Below are positions 7,825 through 17,195 of a stretch of DNA of 64,000 bases, in pieces (position 1 is the stretch's first letter; every line of letters starts with the position of its first letter). Made by a program: the position numbers and the translations under genes. Below the pieces are notes generated by a model. That model made no database searches, was not told where the DNA came from, and saw only the letters and a program-made list of their open reading frames with translations. Origin of the DNA: a virus; the IMG/VR virus record IMGVR_UViG_3300024520_000047, positions 181,875 to 245,874 of that record. The stretch is one strand, 5' to 3'.

Positions 7825-9353
7825 TGAGTATTAGTATTATATATAGCACTCGTAAAATTGACCCACACTTTAAAGTTCATGCAGAAAAAAGTTGTGGTAT
7901 CCCTAAGGTAGAAATTATTCCCATAGAAAACCCTAATGGAATTTCATTAGCTAAAACATATAATGACGCATTAAAAAAAGCTTCCTACGATATTGTGGTC
8001 TTTACTCATGATGACATAATTTTTGAAACTCGTAATTGGGGACCCAAATTATTAAAGTTATTTAAAAAAAATCCAGAGTTCGGAGTTATCGGAATAGCGG
8101 GTACTACAGACTTAATCGATGGTAGGTGGTGGACTATCAAGGAATCTATGAATGGTATAGTTAGTCACCAGCATGAAGGAAAAAAATGGACAAACACATA
8201 TTCACCCCATCAGGGAAATAAAATAACTGAAATGGTCGTATTAGATGGGTTATTTTTTGCTATAGATAAAACTAAAATTAAACATGTATTTGACGAATCT
8301 TTCGAAGGATTTCATTTTTATGAAATACCATTTTTCTTTAAAAATTATTTAGACGGCGTTAAATTAGGATTAACCACATATTTTAAAATTACACACCTAT
8401 CTATAGGAAGAACCAATGAAGAATGGGAACAAAATAAAATTAAATTTGAAGAAAAATTTAAAGACTCATTACCTGTAAGGTTAACCAATAATAAAACTTT
8501 TGACGAAAAATTAAATTTCGATAGAGATAGTATTGGTTTCGGGATGGTAACCTACAAAGCAGAGCATAGAATAAAACAAAGTGCTTTTACCGTACCTAAA
8601 TGGGTAAAAAATTTTGTTATTGTAAATGACGGAACACCGTATGACAAAGATTCCTATCCCTCTCATGCTCACATAATTCAACATGAAACCAATAAATCTG
8701 TTGGTGCTGCGAAAACAACCGCTATTAATCATCTTTTAAAAACTGACTGTGAACATATTTTCATAATGGAAGACGATATCTTAATAAAAGATGAGGGGGT
8801 GTTTGAAGAATACATAAAGCATTCTTTAATTTCGGGAATAAAGCATTTAAATTTTGCACTGCACGGTCCAGCTAATAAAAAAGGTAGTAAGGGATTTAGT
8901 ACATTAGACGATAGACAAGATGTGGATGGTGAACCAAACCCACGAATGATTATACCCTACCCAGAAAAAGATGTAAAAATAGCCTTATACCCAAACTGTG
9001 TAGGTGCATTTTCATACTATTCCAGACCGGTATTAGAAGACCTAGGTGGGTTTGACCCAGTTTTTAAAAATGCTTGGGAACATGTGGAACACACATATCA
9101 AGCCATTAAAAAAATGTATCACCCAGCATTTTGGTATTTCGCGGATATTGATGGGAGCTGGGAGTATTTAACCGACATACCAAATTCAATAGAAGAAAGT
9201 ACTATTGCTCACACACCAACATGGAATGAAAATTTTAGAAAGGGAACATTGTGGTATAAAAAGAAACACGGAGTATCCCCAACAGAAACCCCTGTTGCAA
9301 CACCAGAAATGGTTAAACAACAATTACAAGTAATATTTCAAAATAGAGGATAA
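7824..9353 (+). CDS. Two-domain GT2-type glycosyltransferase, 509 aa
   Basis: Two GT-A-like halves are visible. The first (residues 1-220) has SLAKTYNDALKKA, IVVFTHDDIIF and VLDGLFFAIDK and resembles the PF13712 type. The second (230-500) opens with GFGMVTYKAEHR and has VVNDGTPYD, IFIMEDDILI (DxD-like) and a late GGFDPVFKNAWEHVEHTYQA segment that resembles a GT2/GT7 acceptor end. It may add two sugars in series. A 1-nt TAATG overlap links it to the gene on each side. Confidence 0.75.
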   Translation: MSISIIYSTRKIDPHFKVHAEKSCGIPKVEIIPIENPNGISLAKTYNDALKKASYDIVVFTHDDIIFETRNWGPKLLKLFKKNPEFGVIGIAGTTDLIDGRWWTIKESMNGIVSHQHEGKKWTNTYSPHQGNKITEMVVLDGLFFAIDKTKIKHVFDESFEGFHFYEIPFFFKNYLDGVKLGLTTYFKITHLSIGRTNEEWEQNKIKFEEKFKDSLPVRLTNNKTFDEKLNFDRDSIGFGMVTYKAEHRIKQSAFTVPKWVKNFVIVNDGTPYDKDSYPSHAHIIQHETNKSVGAAKTTAINHLLKTDCEHIFIMEDDILIKDEGVFEEYIKHSLISGIKHLNFALHGPANKKGSKGFSTLDDRQDVDGEPNPRMIIPYPEKDVKIALYPNCVGAFSYYSRPVLEDLGGFDPVFKNAWEHVEHTYQAIKKMYHPAFWYFADIDGSWEYLTDIPNSIEESTIAHTPTWNENFRKGTLWYKKKHGVSPTETPVATPEMVKQQLQVIFQNRG

Positions 9354-10117
9354 TGATTAATTTTAAAGACGTTACATTTATAGTACCCGTAAGATTTGAT
9401 TCAGAAGATAGAAGAAATAATTTCCAAATATCAATGAATTATCTATTAAGGAACTTTGACACAAATATAATTGTATTAGATAGTGATAAAAAATCTAACA
9501 AAGATTTTGTTAAATCTGTTTCAGAAAAGATTAAATACGTTTTTGAAGAAAATAACGAAAAACTATTTCATAGGACAAGATTATTAAATGATATGACTAA
9601 AATGGCAGAAACAGAAATAATTGTTAATTATGATGTTGATGTTATCTTCCCAGTAGAACAATACCTAGATGCTAAGAAAAAAATAGAATCAGGATGTACA
9701 ATGTGTTTTCCGTATGCTGGAAAATTTTACGACATACCTAAAAAATTGTTTAAAAATATTAATGACGATTCATTAGATACAATACCACTAAATAATTGTA
9801 CTCTATTTAATCCAAATTCCGTTGGTGGTGCTATCTTTTTTGATAAAAAAAAATATGGGGACATTGGTTGGGAAAATGAAAATTTTGTATCGTGGGGGCA
9901 TGAAGACTGGGAAAGAATAGTTAGAGCCCAAAAAATGGGACATCAAGTATGTCGAACTAATGGGATTTTATATCATTTAACTCATTATAGAAATTTTAAT
10001 AGTTCTGACCAAAATCCATATTATAACTTTAATGGCCAAGAAATGCAAAAAATTAAAACGATGTCAAAAGAACAATTAAGTGAGCACATTAAAAAATGGA
10101 AATGGATAAAAAAATAA
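9353..10117 (+). CDS. GT2/GT7-like glycosyltransferase, 254 aa
   Basis: A GT-A-fold transferase. It starts with TFIVPVRFDSEDR, and a metal-binding NYDVDVIFP lies near residue 95. The C-terminal part (GGAIFFDKK, GWENENFVSWGHEDWERIVRAQ) matches the galactosyltransferase C-terminal module (Glyco_transf_7C), where the WGxEDxE element binds the acceptor. It is translationally coupled to the upstream two-domain transferase. Donor sugar unknown; galactose or GalNAc would be typical of the module. Confidence 0.75.
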   Translation: MINFKDVTFIVPVRFDSEDRRNNFQISMNYLLRNFDTNIIVLDSDKKSNKDFVKSVSEKIKYVFEENNEKLFHRTRLLNDMTKMAETEIIVNYDVDVIFPVEQYLDAKKKIESGCTMCFPYAGKFYDIPKKLFKNINDDSLDTIPLNNCTLFNPNSVGGAIFFDKKKYGDIGWENENFVSWGHEDWERIVRAQKMGHQVCRTNGILYHLTHYRNFNSSDQNPYYNFNGQEMQKIKTMSKEQLSEHIKKWKWIKK

Positions 10118-10126
10118 ATAAATAAA

Positions 10127-10906
10127 ATGAAATTAATAGAAGAATCTCTTATAAAAAATGATAAAATTATTAAAGAGTTAAAAAATAAAGCTGCCCAAGA
10201 AGGTGGAAAGAGACACCCTAACACTAAGGATATTTTTAATAGTAATACACAAAAAGGGCATTCCCAATTGGGCCAATATGGGGTAATCAAATCTATTTTT
10301 AAAAAATTGGAGGTAACCAACAAATATTATGTAGAATTTGGTGCAATGAATGGAACCTCACTATCAAATACTGCCGATTTACGAATACATGAAGGTTGGA
10401 GTGGTTTATTATTGGAGGGTACGTCACAGAGTATGCCCAATATTAATTTACATGGTAATACATGGGTTACTAAAGACAATATTAATGAAATTTTTAAAAA
10501 ACATAATGTACCACATATTTTTGATGTGTTAAGTATCGATATAGATGGTAATGATTATTGGGTGTGGGAAGCATTAAATTACGCCCCCCGTTTAGTAGTG
10601 ATAGAAACTAATCCGGGAATATCTAACGAATATCCAGTTGCCATTGAAGAGAATTGCCAAAATACAAATGAGGGTTATTTTGGGGCAAATTTACATGCTT
10701 TTTATGATTTAGCAAAACACAAAGGTTATGAATTAGTTACTACGTTAAGGTGGGATGCTTTCTTTGTAAAAAAAGAAGAATTTCATAAATTAGGGATACC
10801 ATTGATAAGTAAAAAAGAATGCATATCAGAATATTTCCACCCTTCGCCATTTTGGCTTAACTTTAAAAGTAATAAAAAATGGATACATTTAGAAAATAAA
10901 AAATAA
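10127..10906 (+). CDS. FkbM-like SAM-dependent methyltransferase, 259 aa
   Basis: The central Rossmann part has YVEFGAMNGTSLSNT (SAM loop), GLLLEGT, DVLSIDIDGNDYWVW and VVIETNPG, an arrangement seen in FkbM-like sugar O-methyltransferases and their relatives. An N-terminal helical segment of about 60 residues precedes the domain. It sits between two glycosyltransferases, so methylation of a glycan hydroxyl is the simplest hypothesis. The exact substrate cannot be read from the sequence. Confidence 0.6.
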   Translation: MKLIEESLIKNDKIIKELKNKAAQEGGKRHPNTKDIFNSNTQKGHSQLGQYGVIKSIFKKLEVTNKYYVEFGAMNGTSLSNTADLRIHEGWSGLLLEGTSQSMPNINLHGNTWVTKDNINEIFKKHNVPHIFDVLSIDIDGNDYWVWEALNYAPRLVVIETNPGISNEYPVAIEENCQNTNEGYFGANLHAFYDLAKHKGYELVTTLRWDAFFVKKEEFHKLGIPLISKKECISEYFHPSPFWLNFKSNKKWIHLENKK

Positions 10907-10940
10907 AATCGATGAAGACTATAAAAAAAATATTTTATAA

Positions 10941-11795
10941 ATGATAGAAATATATTTTGCTCCTGCGTGGGGTTTATCTAATAAAGAAATGACCGATTGG
11001 TATAAAAAGCAGACACCTAGGAATGAGGGGGTATGGGAAGATACTATTTGTGTTTATGATAAAAACGAAGCCAATTATATTATAATGCAAGACACCACAA
11101 CTGAAAACATAGATAAAACTAAAACAATATTTTTTGGAAAAGAGCCTAATCATATAGCCAAACATAGGTGTAATAACTGTATGAAAGAGTTACACCATGA
11201 AAAAGGTAATACTTGGATGCCACAAGTTTGGTGGTTAGACTTTACTTATGATGAGTTAATAAATTTAAAACCATTCAAAAAATCAAAAAATCTAAGTGTT
11301 ATAAATTCAATTAAACAGTCAACAGAAGGCCACAGAAAAAGAATTAATTTAATAAACAATTTAGTTAAAAAATACCCTATAAATGTTGATGTTTGGGGTT
11401 CTATCACTAGTGGTAGGGAAAACACAGGGCCTTATAAAACTAAGTTACCACCAAAAGATAAGAAGAATGGTATATTACCCTACAAATACCACCTAACTAT
11501 TGAGAACGGTTCTTCACCTTATTATTTTTCTGAAAAAATTGTCGACCCTTTACTATGTTGGTCAATGCCTATATACTGGGGTTGTAAAAATATAGATAAA
11601 TTTTTACCTAAAGGCTCATATATTAATATTGATATTAATAAGAAGGGGGTTGAAGATGAAATAATTAGTATTTCTAAAAGTAACATTATGGAAGAGAATA
11701 TAGATAATATTGCTGAGGCAAGAGAGTTAATGTTAAATAAATATAATTTATGGCCTACAATAAAAAAATCTTTCATCGAAGATAATTTTTTTTAA
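10941..11795 (+). CDS. GT10 (alpha-1,3-fucosyltransferase-like) glycosyltransferase
   Basis: The C-terminal half carries the GT10 signature: YHLTIENGSSPYYFSEKIV followed by DPLLCWSMPIYWG, corresponding to the donor-binding ENS...TEK and PIYxG elements of bacterial alpha-1,3/4-fucosyltransferases. The N-terminal half (FFGKEPNH, WWLDFT) fits the acceptor domain. GT10 enzymes normally use GDP-fucose, and Gmd- and Fcl-like enzymes are encoded 4-7 kb downstream in the same operon. Length 284 aa is at the short end. Acceptor unknown. Confidence 0.65.
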   Translation: MIEIYFAPAWGLSNKEMTDWYKKQTPRNEGVWEDTICVYDKNEANYIIMQDTTTENIDKTKTIFFGKEPNHIAKHRCNNCMKELHHEKGNTWMPQVWWLDFTYDELINLKPFKKSKNLSVINSIKQSTEGHRKRINLINNLVKKYPINVDVWGSITSGRENTGPYKTKLPPKDKKNGILPYKYHLTIENGSSPYYFSEKIVDPLLCWSMPIYWGCKNIDKFLPKGSYINIDINKKGVEDEIISISKSNIMEENIDNIAEARELMLNKYNLWPTIKKSFIEDNFF

Positions 11796-11798
11796 AAA

Positions 11799-12536
11799 AT
11801 GAATAAACTATCAATCCTATCACCACTTAAAATAACGACTAAAAAACAATTTGATATTTTTGTAAGGTGTTTATCTACATATAAAAATATAATACAAAAT
11901 GAAAATACAGAATTTTTAGTGGTTAACGAATCTACCGATAATTTTAGAAATATGGTAGAAGATGAAATAAAATCTATAAAAAAAAATGTTATATTTTTAA
12001 ACGTTAATGGTATGGTAAATTCAGTTAAGGAATTAATAAAAAAATCAAAAAATAAATATATAATGTTTTTTTTAGATGATGTTGAATTATTATTTGAACC
12101 TAATACGTGTATTAATGATTGTATTTCGGTTATGGATGAAGATGATTCCATAGACCAAATAAAAATTGGCGGTGGTAAAGTACATAGCTCTAATGAAAAA
12201 CAAATAGACGTATTTAAAACAACACACCAACCAGTAAAAATTAATAACAACATTGTATGGTTAAATGAATCAAGTAAGGAAGAACCGGCATACCTAATTT
12301 CACAATGGAATAGTATTATGAGGTCTAAGTTACTTAAGAGTTTAGTTAAAAAATTAAACACTAATTTTAATAACTGGGATGCTTTTACTGTTCAATGTTC
12401 TAAAATATATAATAAAAAAAGTAAAGAAACTAAAATTGGTTGGTTAAATTTGAGCCCTGGTTTATATGCTTGGGGAAGGACCCAAGTTTCTTTTGAAAAC
12501 TACAAATTAAATTATGATAAAAACAATAGGGGATAG
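11799..12536 (+). CDS. Putative GT-A-fold glycosyltransferase, 245 aa
   Basis: The order of elements fits a GT2-like fold: LSILSPLKI at the start, FLVVNEST, a helix, and then IMFFLDDVELLF, whose DDVE could be the metal-binding DxD. The second half contains QIKIGGG and WLNLSPGLYAWGR. The match is by pattern only. Its end overlaps the next gene by 23 nt, so the two are likely co-translated. Confidence 0.5.
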   Translation: MNKLSILSPLKITTKKQFDIFVRCLSTYKNIIQNENTEFLVVNESTDNFRNMVEDEIKSIKKNVIFLNVNGMVNSVKELIKKSKNKYIMFFLDDVELLFEPNTCINDCISVMDEDDSIDQIKIGGGKVHSSNEKQIDVFKTTHQPVKINNNIVWLNESSKEEPAYLISQWNSIMRSKLLKSLVKKLNTNFNNWDAFTVQCSKIYNKKSKETKIGWLNLSPGLYAWGRTQVSFENYKLNYDKNNRG

Positions 12537-13107
12537 TCATTCAGATAGTAAATGGAGTAATTGGGCTTCAGTACCAGGTGTAGAAACCAATTGGTTGAAG
12601 GGTCAGGGTAAACTAGCTTATTCTATCGGTAGAGATGGTATTAATATAACTGATTATAATATAATGGAGGGTGATACTGTTATTTTTTGTTTTGGTGAAA
12701 TAGATTGTAGGTGTCACGTACATAAACATATAACTAAAAATAAATCGTATAAAGACGTTATTGATGGTATTGTTTTTTCTTATGTGAATGCTGTTAAAAA
12801 AAATGTAAATACCATACCTAACACTAGATTTTGTATATACAATGTAATACCACCCGTTAGAAAATTAAAAGTACACCAAAATCCAGAATACCCACATTTA
12901 GGTTCTGATAATGATAGAAAAAATTATCATGAATATTTTAATAAAAAATTAAAAGAACAATGTGTAGAAAATAATTTTGTTTTTTTTGGTGTTTATGAAG
13001 AATATTCAGATGAAGAAGGTTTTTTAAAAAAAGAAATGAGTGATAATAATGTACACCTAAGAGACCCTAAACCAAGGATTAATTTTATTAAGAAATATTT
13101 AATATAA
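12514..13107 (+). CDS. SGNH/GDSL-type hydrolase-like protein, 197 aa
   Basis: The catalytic blocks of SGNH hydrolases are recognisable: block I IGDSHSD with the nucleophile Ser at residues 5-9, a glycine-containing FCFGEIDCRCH in place of block III, and a C-terminal NNVHLRDP that can supply the catalytic His. Such enzymes remove or transfer acetyl groups on glycans. There is no signal peptide, so it acts in the cytoplasm. It overlaps the preceding gene by 23 nt. O-acetyl editing of the operon's glycan is a reasonable inference. Confidence 0.6.
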   Translation: MIKTIGDSHSDSKWSNWASVPGVETNWLKGQGKLAYSIGRDGINITDYNIMEGDTVIFCFGEIDCRCHVHKHITKNKSYKDVIDGIVFSYVNAVKKNVNTIPNTRFCIYNVIPPVRKLKVHQNPEYPHLGSDNDRKNYHEYFNKKLKEQCVENNFVFFGVYEEYSDEEGFLKKEMSDNNVHLRDPKPRINFIKKYLI

Positions 13108-13113
13108 GTAATT

Positions 13114-13836
13114 ATGGAACCACTAAAAAAATGGCAAGAATTAACACAAAAAGAAAAAGAAAATTTTACTTTAAATAATAAAATTAAAGTAAAACATTGG
13201 TTAATAGATGGTAGGAATAATAAAAGTAAATTAAACGGTTTTTATGATAAAAAACTGGTTAATTCAATGATTGAAAAAATAAGAAATAAGGAAGTTAGTT
13301 ATTACGGACAATCAGATAAAGAATTATATGCCCTCTTAGAAAAAATAAATCTAAAAGATAAAAATGTTGCTATAATAGGTTCTACACAACCTTGGTATGA
13401 ATCTATAGTTATACATTATGGTGGCAAACCCGTAACTATAGAGTATTCAAAATTAAAAACAAATGATGATAGATTAAAATTACTAACAGTAGAAGAATTT
13501 TATAAAAACCCAGTTAAGTTTGATATAATATTTTCAATATCGTCTTTTGAACACGATGGATTAGGTAGGTATGGTGACCCAATAAACCCTTTTGGGGATA
13601 TTGACGCTATGTCAAAAATGAAAGATATTATAAAAGAGGATGGTTTATTATTCCTAGCTGTACCAATAGGTTTAGATACTATTTTTTGGAATGCTCATAG
13701 AATTTATGGTGAACATAGATACCCTAAATTAATAGAAGGCTGGGAAATTGTTGATAAAGTGAGTTTTAATGAAGGTAGATTAAAAAAAGAAAACGGAATG
13801 TACCAACCCGTTGTCGTATTAAAAAAAAAGAAATAA
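13114..13836 (+). CDS. DUF268 family protein (methyltransferase-like), 240 aa
   Basis: The second half matches DUF268 well: VAIIGSTQPWYESI, TIEYSKL, SISSFEHDGLGRYGDP with PINPFGDIDAM, LFLAVPIG and WNAHRIYGEHRYPKL ending in GWE. DUF268 proteins have a Rossmann arrangement like class I methyltransferases and are common in polysaccharide clusters, although their reaction is not established. The N-terminal 80 residues are a lysine-rich helical part. Context supports a glycan-modifying step. Confidence 0.7.
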   Translation: MEPLKKWQELTQKEKENFTLNNKIKVKHWLIDGRNNKSKLNGFYDKKLVNSMIEKIRNKEVSYYGQSDKELYALLEKINLKDKNVAIIGSTQPWYESIVIHYGGKPVTIEYSKLKTNDDRLKLLTVEEFYKNPVKFDIIFSISSFEHDGLGRYGDPINPFGDIDAMSKMKDIIKEDGLLFLAVPIGLDTIFWNAHRIYGEHRYPKLIEGWEIVDKVSFNEGRLKKENGMYQPVVVLKKKK

Positions 13837-13838
13837 AC

Positions 13839-14372
13839 ATGTTAAAATTACATTTAGGTTGTGGTGATAAAATATTACCAAACTTTACAAATATAGATAT
13901 AAGACCAATGAAAGGCGTTGATTTAATTGAAGATATTAGTACGCTAAAGAAGATAGAAGATAATAGTGTTGAATTGATTTATGCTTGTCATGTTTTAGAA
14001 CATTTTGGTAGGTATGAATATGTTAATGTTTTAACTAGATGGTTCAATCTATTAAAGGATGGTGGTAAATTGAGGTTAGCGATTCCAGATTTCGAAAAGG
14101 TCGTAAATTATTATAATGAAACTAAAGATTTAAAAAAAATAATGGGTTTTTTATATGGTGGGCAAACTTATGAACAAAATTACCATTACTGTACTTGGGA
14201 TTTTAATACAATTAGTGAAGACTTAAAGTCTATTGGTTTTAAAGAGGTTTACAAGTATAACTGGAGGGATACTGAACATTCTGAAGTAGATGATTTTTCA
14301 CAAGCATACTTACCACATATGGATAAAGAAAATGGTGAACTAATGAGTTTAAACATTGAAGCAATTAAATAA
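13839..14372 (+). CDS. SAM-dependent methyltransferase (class I), 177 aa
   Basis: A short methyltransferase domain. LHLGCGDKILPNFTNIDI forms the SAM-binding loop and the acidic ribose contact, SVELIYACHVLEHF is motif IV-like, and LLKDGGKLRLAIPDFEKV follows. This layout matches Methyltransf_11-type proteins often found in O-antigen clusters. Start is 2 nt after the upstream stop. The target may be a sugar or a lipid-linked intermediate; nothing in the sequence decides this. Confidence 0.7.
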   Translation: MLKLHLGCGDKILPNFTNIDIRPMKGVDLIEDISTLKKIEDNSVELIYACHVLEHFGRYEYVNVLTRWFNLLKDGGKLRLAIPDFEKVVNYYNETKDLKKIMGFLYGGQTYEQNYHYCTWDFNTISEDLKSIGFKEVYKYNWRDTEHSEVDDFSQAYLPHMDKENGELMSLNIEAIK

Positions 14373-14379
14373 TATTAAT

Positions 14380-14931
14380 ATGGAACTAGAAGTACAACAA
14401 AATTTAAATACGGATAATTGGTTCAATTACCAAGATTTTTATAAAGTAATTTCCGAAAAGGATTTTAATGTTTTTATAGAAGTTGGCACATGGAAAGGCC
14501 ATTCTATTTGTTATTTAGGTAATTTACTTAAAAATAAGAATGTTAAGATTTATGCGGTAGATTTATGGGATGAAACATATAAATACGAAGATAACCCCAG
14601 ACTTAAAAAACAAAAAGTTATTTTACATGATATTTTTAAACAAAACCTAAAAAATAATGGTCTAAGTGATAAGATTGTAGATATTAAGAGTTTATCATGG
14701 GAAGCCGCATCAAATTTTAAAGATGGAGAAGTAGATTTTGTTTTCATAGATGCCGACCACGAATATGAGTCTGTGATTAAAGATATTAAAGCGTGGTTAC
14801 CCAAAATCAAAAAAAACGGTATAATTTCAGGACATGATTACTTTAACCCTTGTGGGGTAAAAAAAGCCGTAGATGAGATTTTCGGTGATGACGTACTGTT
14901 TAACGGCCCTTGTTGGTTTGTAGAATTATAA
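14380..14931 (+). CDS. SAM-dependent methyltransferase (Methyltransf_24 type), 183 aa
   Basis: FIEVGTWKGHSICYLG is the SAM-binding loop, IYAVDLWDE holds the acidic ribose contact, DFVFIDADHEYESVIKDI is the typical Methyltransf_24 core, and GIISGHDYF follows. I start at the ATG at 14380. A longer reading would need a TTG start at 14356 inside the previous gene, which is less likely. Third methyltransferase-like protein in a row in this operon. A metal-dependent O-methyltransferase on a sugar is plausible. Confidence 0.7.
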   Translation: MELEVQQNLNTDNWFNYQDFYKVISEKDFNVFIEVGTWKGHSICYLGNLLKNKNVKIYAVDLWDETYKYEDNPRLKKQKVILHDIFKQNLKNNGLSDKIVDIKSLSWEAASNFKDGEVDFVFIDADHEYESVIKDIKAWLPKIKKNGIISGHDYFNPCGVKKAVDEIFGDDVLFNGPCWFVEL

Positions 14932-14934
14932 AAT

Positions 14935-15543
14935 ATGCCTATATCAGATAAATATAAATTAATTTTTGTTCACATACCTAAAAATGCTGGTACTGCGATA
15001 ACAAACACTTTAGAGATGACAGATATTGGTCATCATGGCTGGGGTTATTATAAATATAAGTACCCTAACAAATGGCAAAATTATAAAAAAATAAGTGTTA
15101 TTAGAAACCCTTGGGATAGGATTGTTTCGTGTTATGAATACGCTAAAATGGAGAAAAGTTATTGGCACGCAAAAGAAGGTAAGGCTAGAGCGGGTAAACA
15201 TTTAGATTATGATTTACTAAAAGACAAATCATTTGAACAATGTTTAGATATTTTAAAAAACACACCTCAAAAATTAAAACACCAAGGTTGGAGAAACCAA
15301 TCAGACTACATATATAAAAATAACCAACTAATGGTTGATTACACTCTAGATATGGATGAAATTAATGATAAATTAGGGGACATACTTGGTTTTGAAATTA
15401 ATATACCTAAAATCAACGTTAGTAATAATAAAAACTATAGAGATTATTACGTTAACAATAATTTAATAGATATTGTATCTAAAAATTATAAAATAGATTT
15501 AATAAATTTTAATTATGAAGAATCATTTAATATCTTATCCTAG
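14935..15543 (+). CDS. Sulfotransferase (Sulfotransfer_2-like), 202 aa
   Basis: Probably transfers sulfate from PAPS to a carbohydrate hydroxyl. The 5'-phosphosulfate loop is HIPKNAGTAITNTL near residue 12, and the 3'-phosphate-binding segment is VIRNPWDRIVSCYEYAK near residue 56. A later WRNQSDYI is also typical of carbohydrate sulfotransferases. Its end overlaps the next sulfotransferase by 29 nt. No PAPS-synthesis genes are seen, so the host must supply PAPS. Confidence 0.75.
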   Translation: MPISDKYKLIFVHIPKNAGTAITNTLEMTDIGHHGWGYYKYKYPNKWQNYKKISVIRNPWDRIVSCYEYAKMEKSYWHAKEGKARAGKHLDYDLLKDKSFEQCLDILKNTPQKLKHQGWRNQSDYIYKNNQLMVDYTLDMDEINDKLGDILGFEINIPKINVSNNKNYRDYYVNNNLIDIVSKNYKIDLINFNYEESFNILS

Positions 15544-16171
15544 GTCGGGTAATCATTGGGTTAGGTTTATTGTGGAGTGGTTTTCTGGTAAACCAACTAA
15601 AGGTATGAGCAAAGACGATAAACCCATATATATTAATTTAGTTAATAAGGATACTCTAAGTCATGTCTCTGGTACTGATTATATACTTTTTAAAAATCAT
15701 TGGTACTCAAACATTAAACCTAATGAAAACTTAATTTTAATAGTTAGAAACCCCAAGGAAGCTATTATGAGACATAAAAATAAATTTACTGATGATGATT
15801 TAAAATGGTTTATGGGTTTAATAAAATCTTTTCATAACCATAAAGGTAATAAAATGTTAATTTATTATGAAGACCTGCTAACTCAACCCGAGAATAACAT
15901 AGAAAAACTTTTAAAATTTTTAAATATTTTAGATAAAAAAAAATTAAGTATTTTTATGAGTAAGTATGAAGAATTATTTAATGAATCTATAAATGTTTAT
16001 GATAATACAGGTAAAAAAGAAATAATTTCAGGTGGTAAAGGTAGGGTTTCTAAGACTAAGGGTAAGAAATTAAATTTCCATAGTAATTCATTAACCAATA
16101 AAGATAATCAAAGATTTATAAATTATTTGAACAAGAGTGGGGTAAAAAAATACATAATTAGATATGAATAA
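15515..16171 (+). CDS. Sulfotransferase (Sulfotransfer_1-like), 218 aa
   Basis: The N terminus begins with SYPRSGNHWVRFIVEW, the PAPS 5'-loop. LILIVRNPKEAIMRH is the 3'-phosphate-binding segment, and LIYYEDLLTQPENNIEKLLKFLNI is the C-terminal element of the family. It differs from the gene just upstream, so the pair is not a recent duplication. It starts inside the upstream gene and overlaps gmd by 8 nt. The two enzymes could sulfate different positions of one glycan. Confidence 0.75.
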   Translation: MKNHLISYPRSGNHWVRFIVEWFSGKPTKGMSKDDKPIYINLVNKDTLSHVSGTDYILFKNHWYSNIKPNENLILIVRNPKEAIMRHKNKFTDDDLKWFMGLIKSFHNHKGNKMLIYYEDLLTQPENNIEKLLKFLNILDKKKLSIFMSKYEELFNESINVYDNTGKKEIISGGKGRVSKTKGKKLNFHSNSLTNKDNQRFINYLNKSGVKKYIIRYE

Positions 16172-17192
16172 AAAAGTTTTAATCACAGGCATCAATGGTC
16201 AAGATGGTTCATATCTTGCAGAATTATTATTAGAAAAAGAATATGAGGTGTGGGGTATCGTAAAAAGAAATTCGGTTTCTGAAACACAATCAACTAGGAT
16301 TGAACATCTATTAGAAAATACACGTTTTAATACTGAATATGCAGATTTAACTGATATGGCCTCCTTAATTAGGGTATTATCTAAGATACAACCAATAGAA
16401 ATTTATAATTTAGCAGCCCAATCACATGTTAGAATTAGTTTTGACCAACCAATTTATACCGCAAATGCAACAGGATTAGGAACACTTAATTTATTAGAAG
16501 CTTGTAGAATGGTTTCACCTAATTCTAAAATATATCAGGCATCATCTTCTGAAATGTTTGGTAATAATATTGACGAAGATGGTTATCAAAGAGAAACAAC
16601 ACCAATGAACCCCGTATCACCTTATGGTTGTGCAAAAGTATTTTCATATAACATTTGTAGAAATTATAGAAATTCATATGGGATGAAAATATGGAATGGG
16701 ATATTATTTAACCATGAGTCACCAAGACGTGGAACTAATTTTGTAACTAATAAAGTGGTTAAAGCAGCGGTTAGGATAAAATTAGGGTTACAATATAATT
16801 TACAACTCGGTAATATGGATGCAACTAGAGATTGGGGCCATGCAAAAGATTACGTTGAAGCTATGTGGTTAATGTTACAAACAAAAAATCCAGATGATTA
16901 TGTTTGTGCTACTGGTGTTTCCCACTCAGTCAAAGATTTGGTTGAATATACATTTAATTCATTAGGTTTAAATTATCAAGATTACATTCATAAAAATGCA
17001 AAACATTTCAGACCTGAAGAGTTAAAAAATTTAAAAGGTGATTCTAGTAAAATAAGAAATGAGTTGGGCTGGGAGCCTACATATACATTTGAATCTATGT
17101 TGGATGAAATGGTAGAATATTGGATTGATTATTATGGATTTGATTATTTGCGATTAGAAAACGGAAGCTTAAGATTTCAAAAAAGAAATTAA
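16164..17192 (+). CDS. gmd: GDP-mannose 4,6-dehydratase
   Basis: Converts GDP-mannose to GDP-4-keto-6-deoxymannose, the first step to GDP-fucose. The cofactor loop TGINGQDGSYLAE is at residues 7-19. SSSEMFG supplies the catalytic Ser/Glu, PYGCAKV the Tyr and Lys. NHESPRRG and a late RPEE(L) are characteristic of Gmd. Length 342 aa is near normal. It overlaps the sulfotransferase gene by 8 nt and is followed by fcl after 3 nt, a classic gmd-fcl pair. Confidence 0.88.
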   Translation: MNKKVLITGINGQDGSYLAELLLEKEYEVWGIVKRNSVSETQSTRIEHLLENTRFNTEYADLTDMASLIRVLSKIQPIEIYNLAAQSHVRISFDQPIYTANATGLGTLNLLEACRMVSPNSKIYQASSSEMFGNNIDEDGYQRETTPMNPVSPYGCAKVFSYNICRNYRNSYGMKIWNGILFNHESPRRGTNFVTNKVVKAAVRIKLGLQYNLQLGNMDATRDWGHAKDYVEAMWLMLQTKNPDDYVCATGVSHSVKDLVEYTFNSLGLNYQDYIHKNAKHFRPEELKNLKGDSSKIRNELGWEPTYTFESMLDEMVEYWIDYYGFDYLRLENGSLRFQKRN

Positions 17193-17195
17193 AAC

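Noticed and set aside
14356-14379. Longer start for the third methyltransferase
   Set aside because: It would use a TTG inside the upstream gene; the ATG at 14380 has a better A-rich context.
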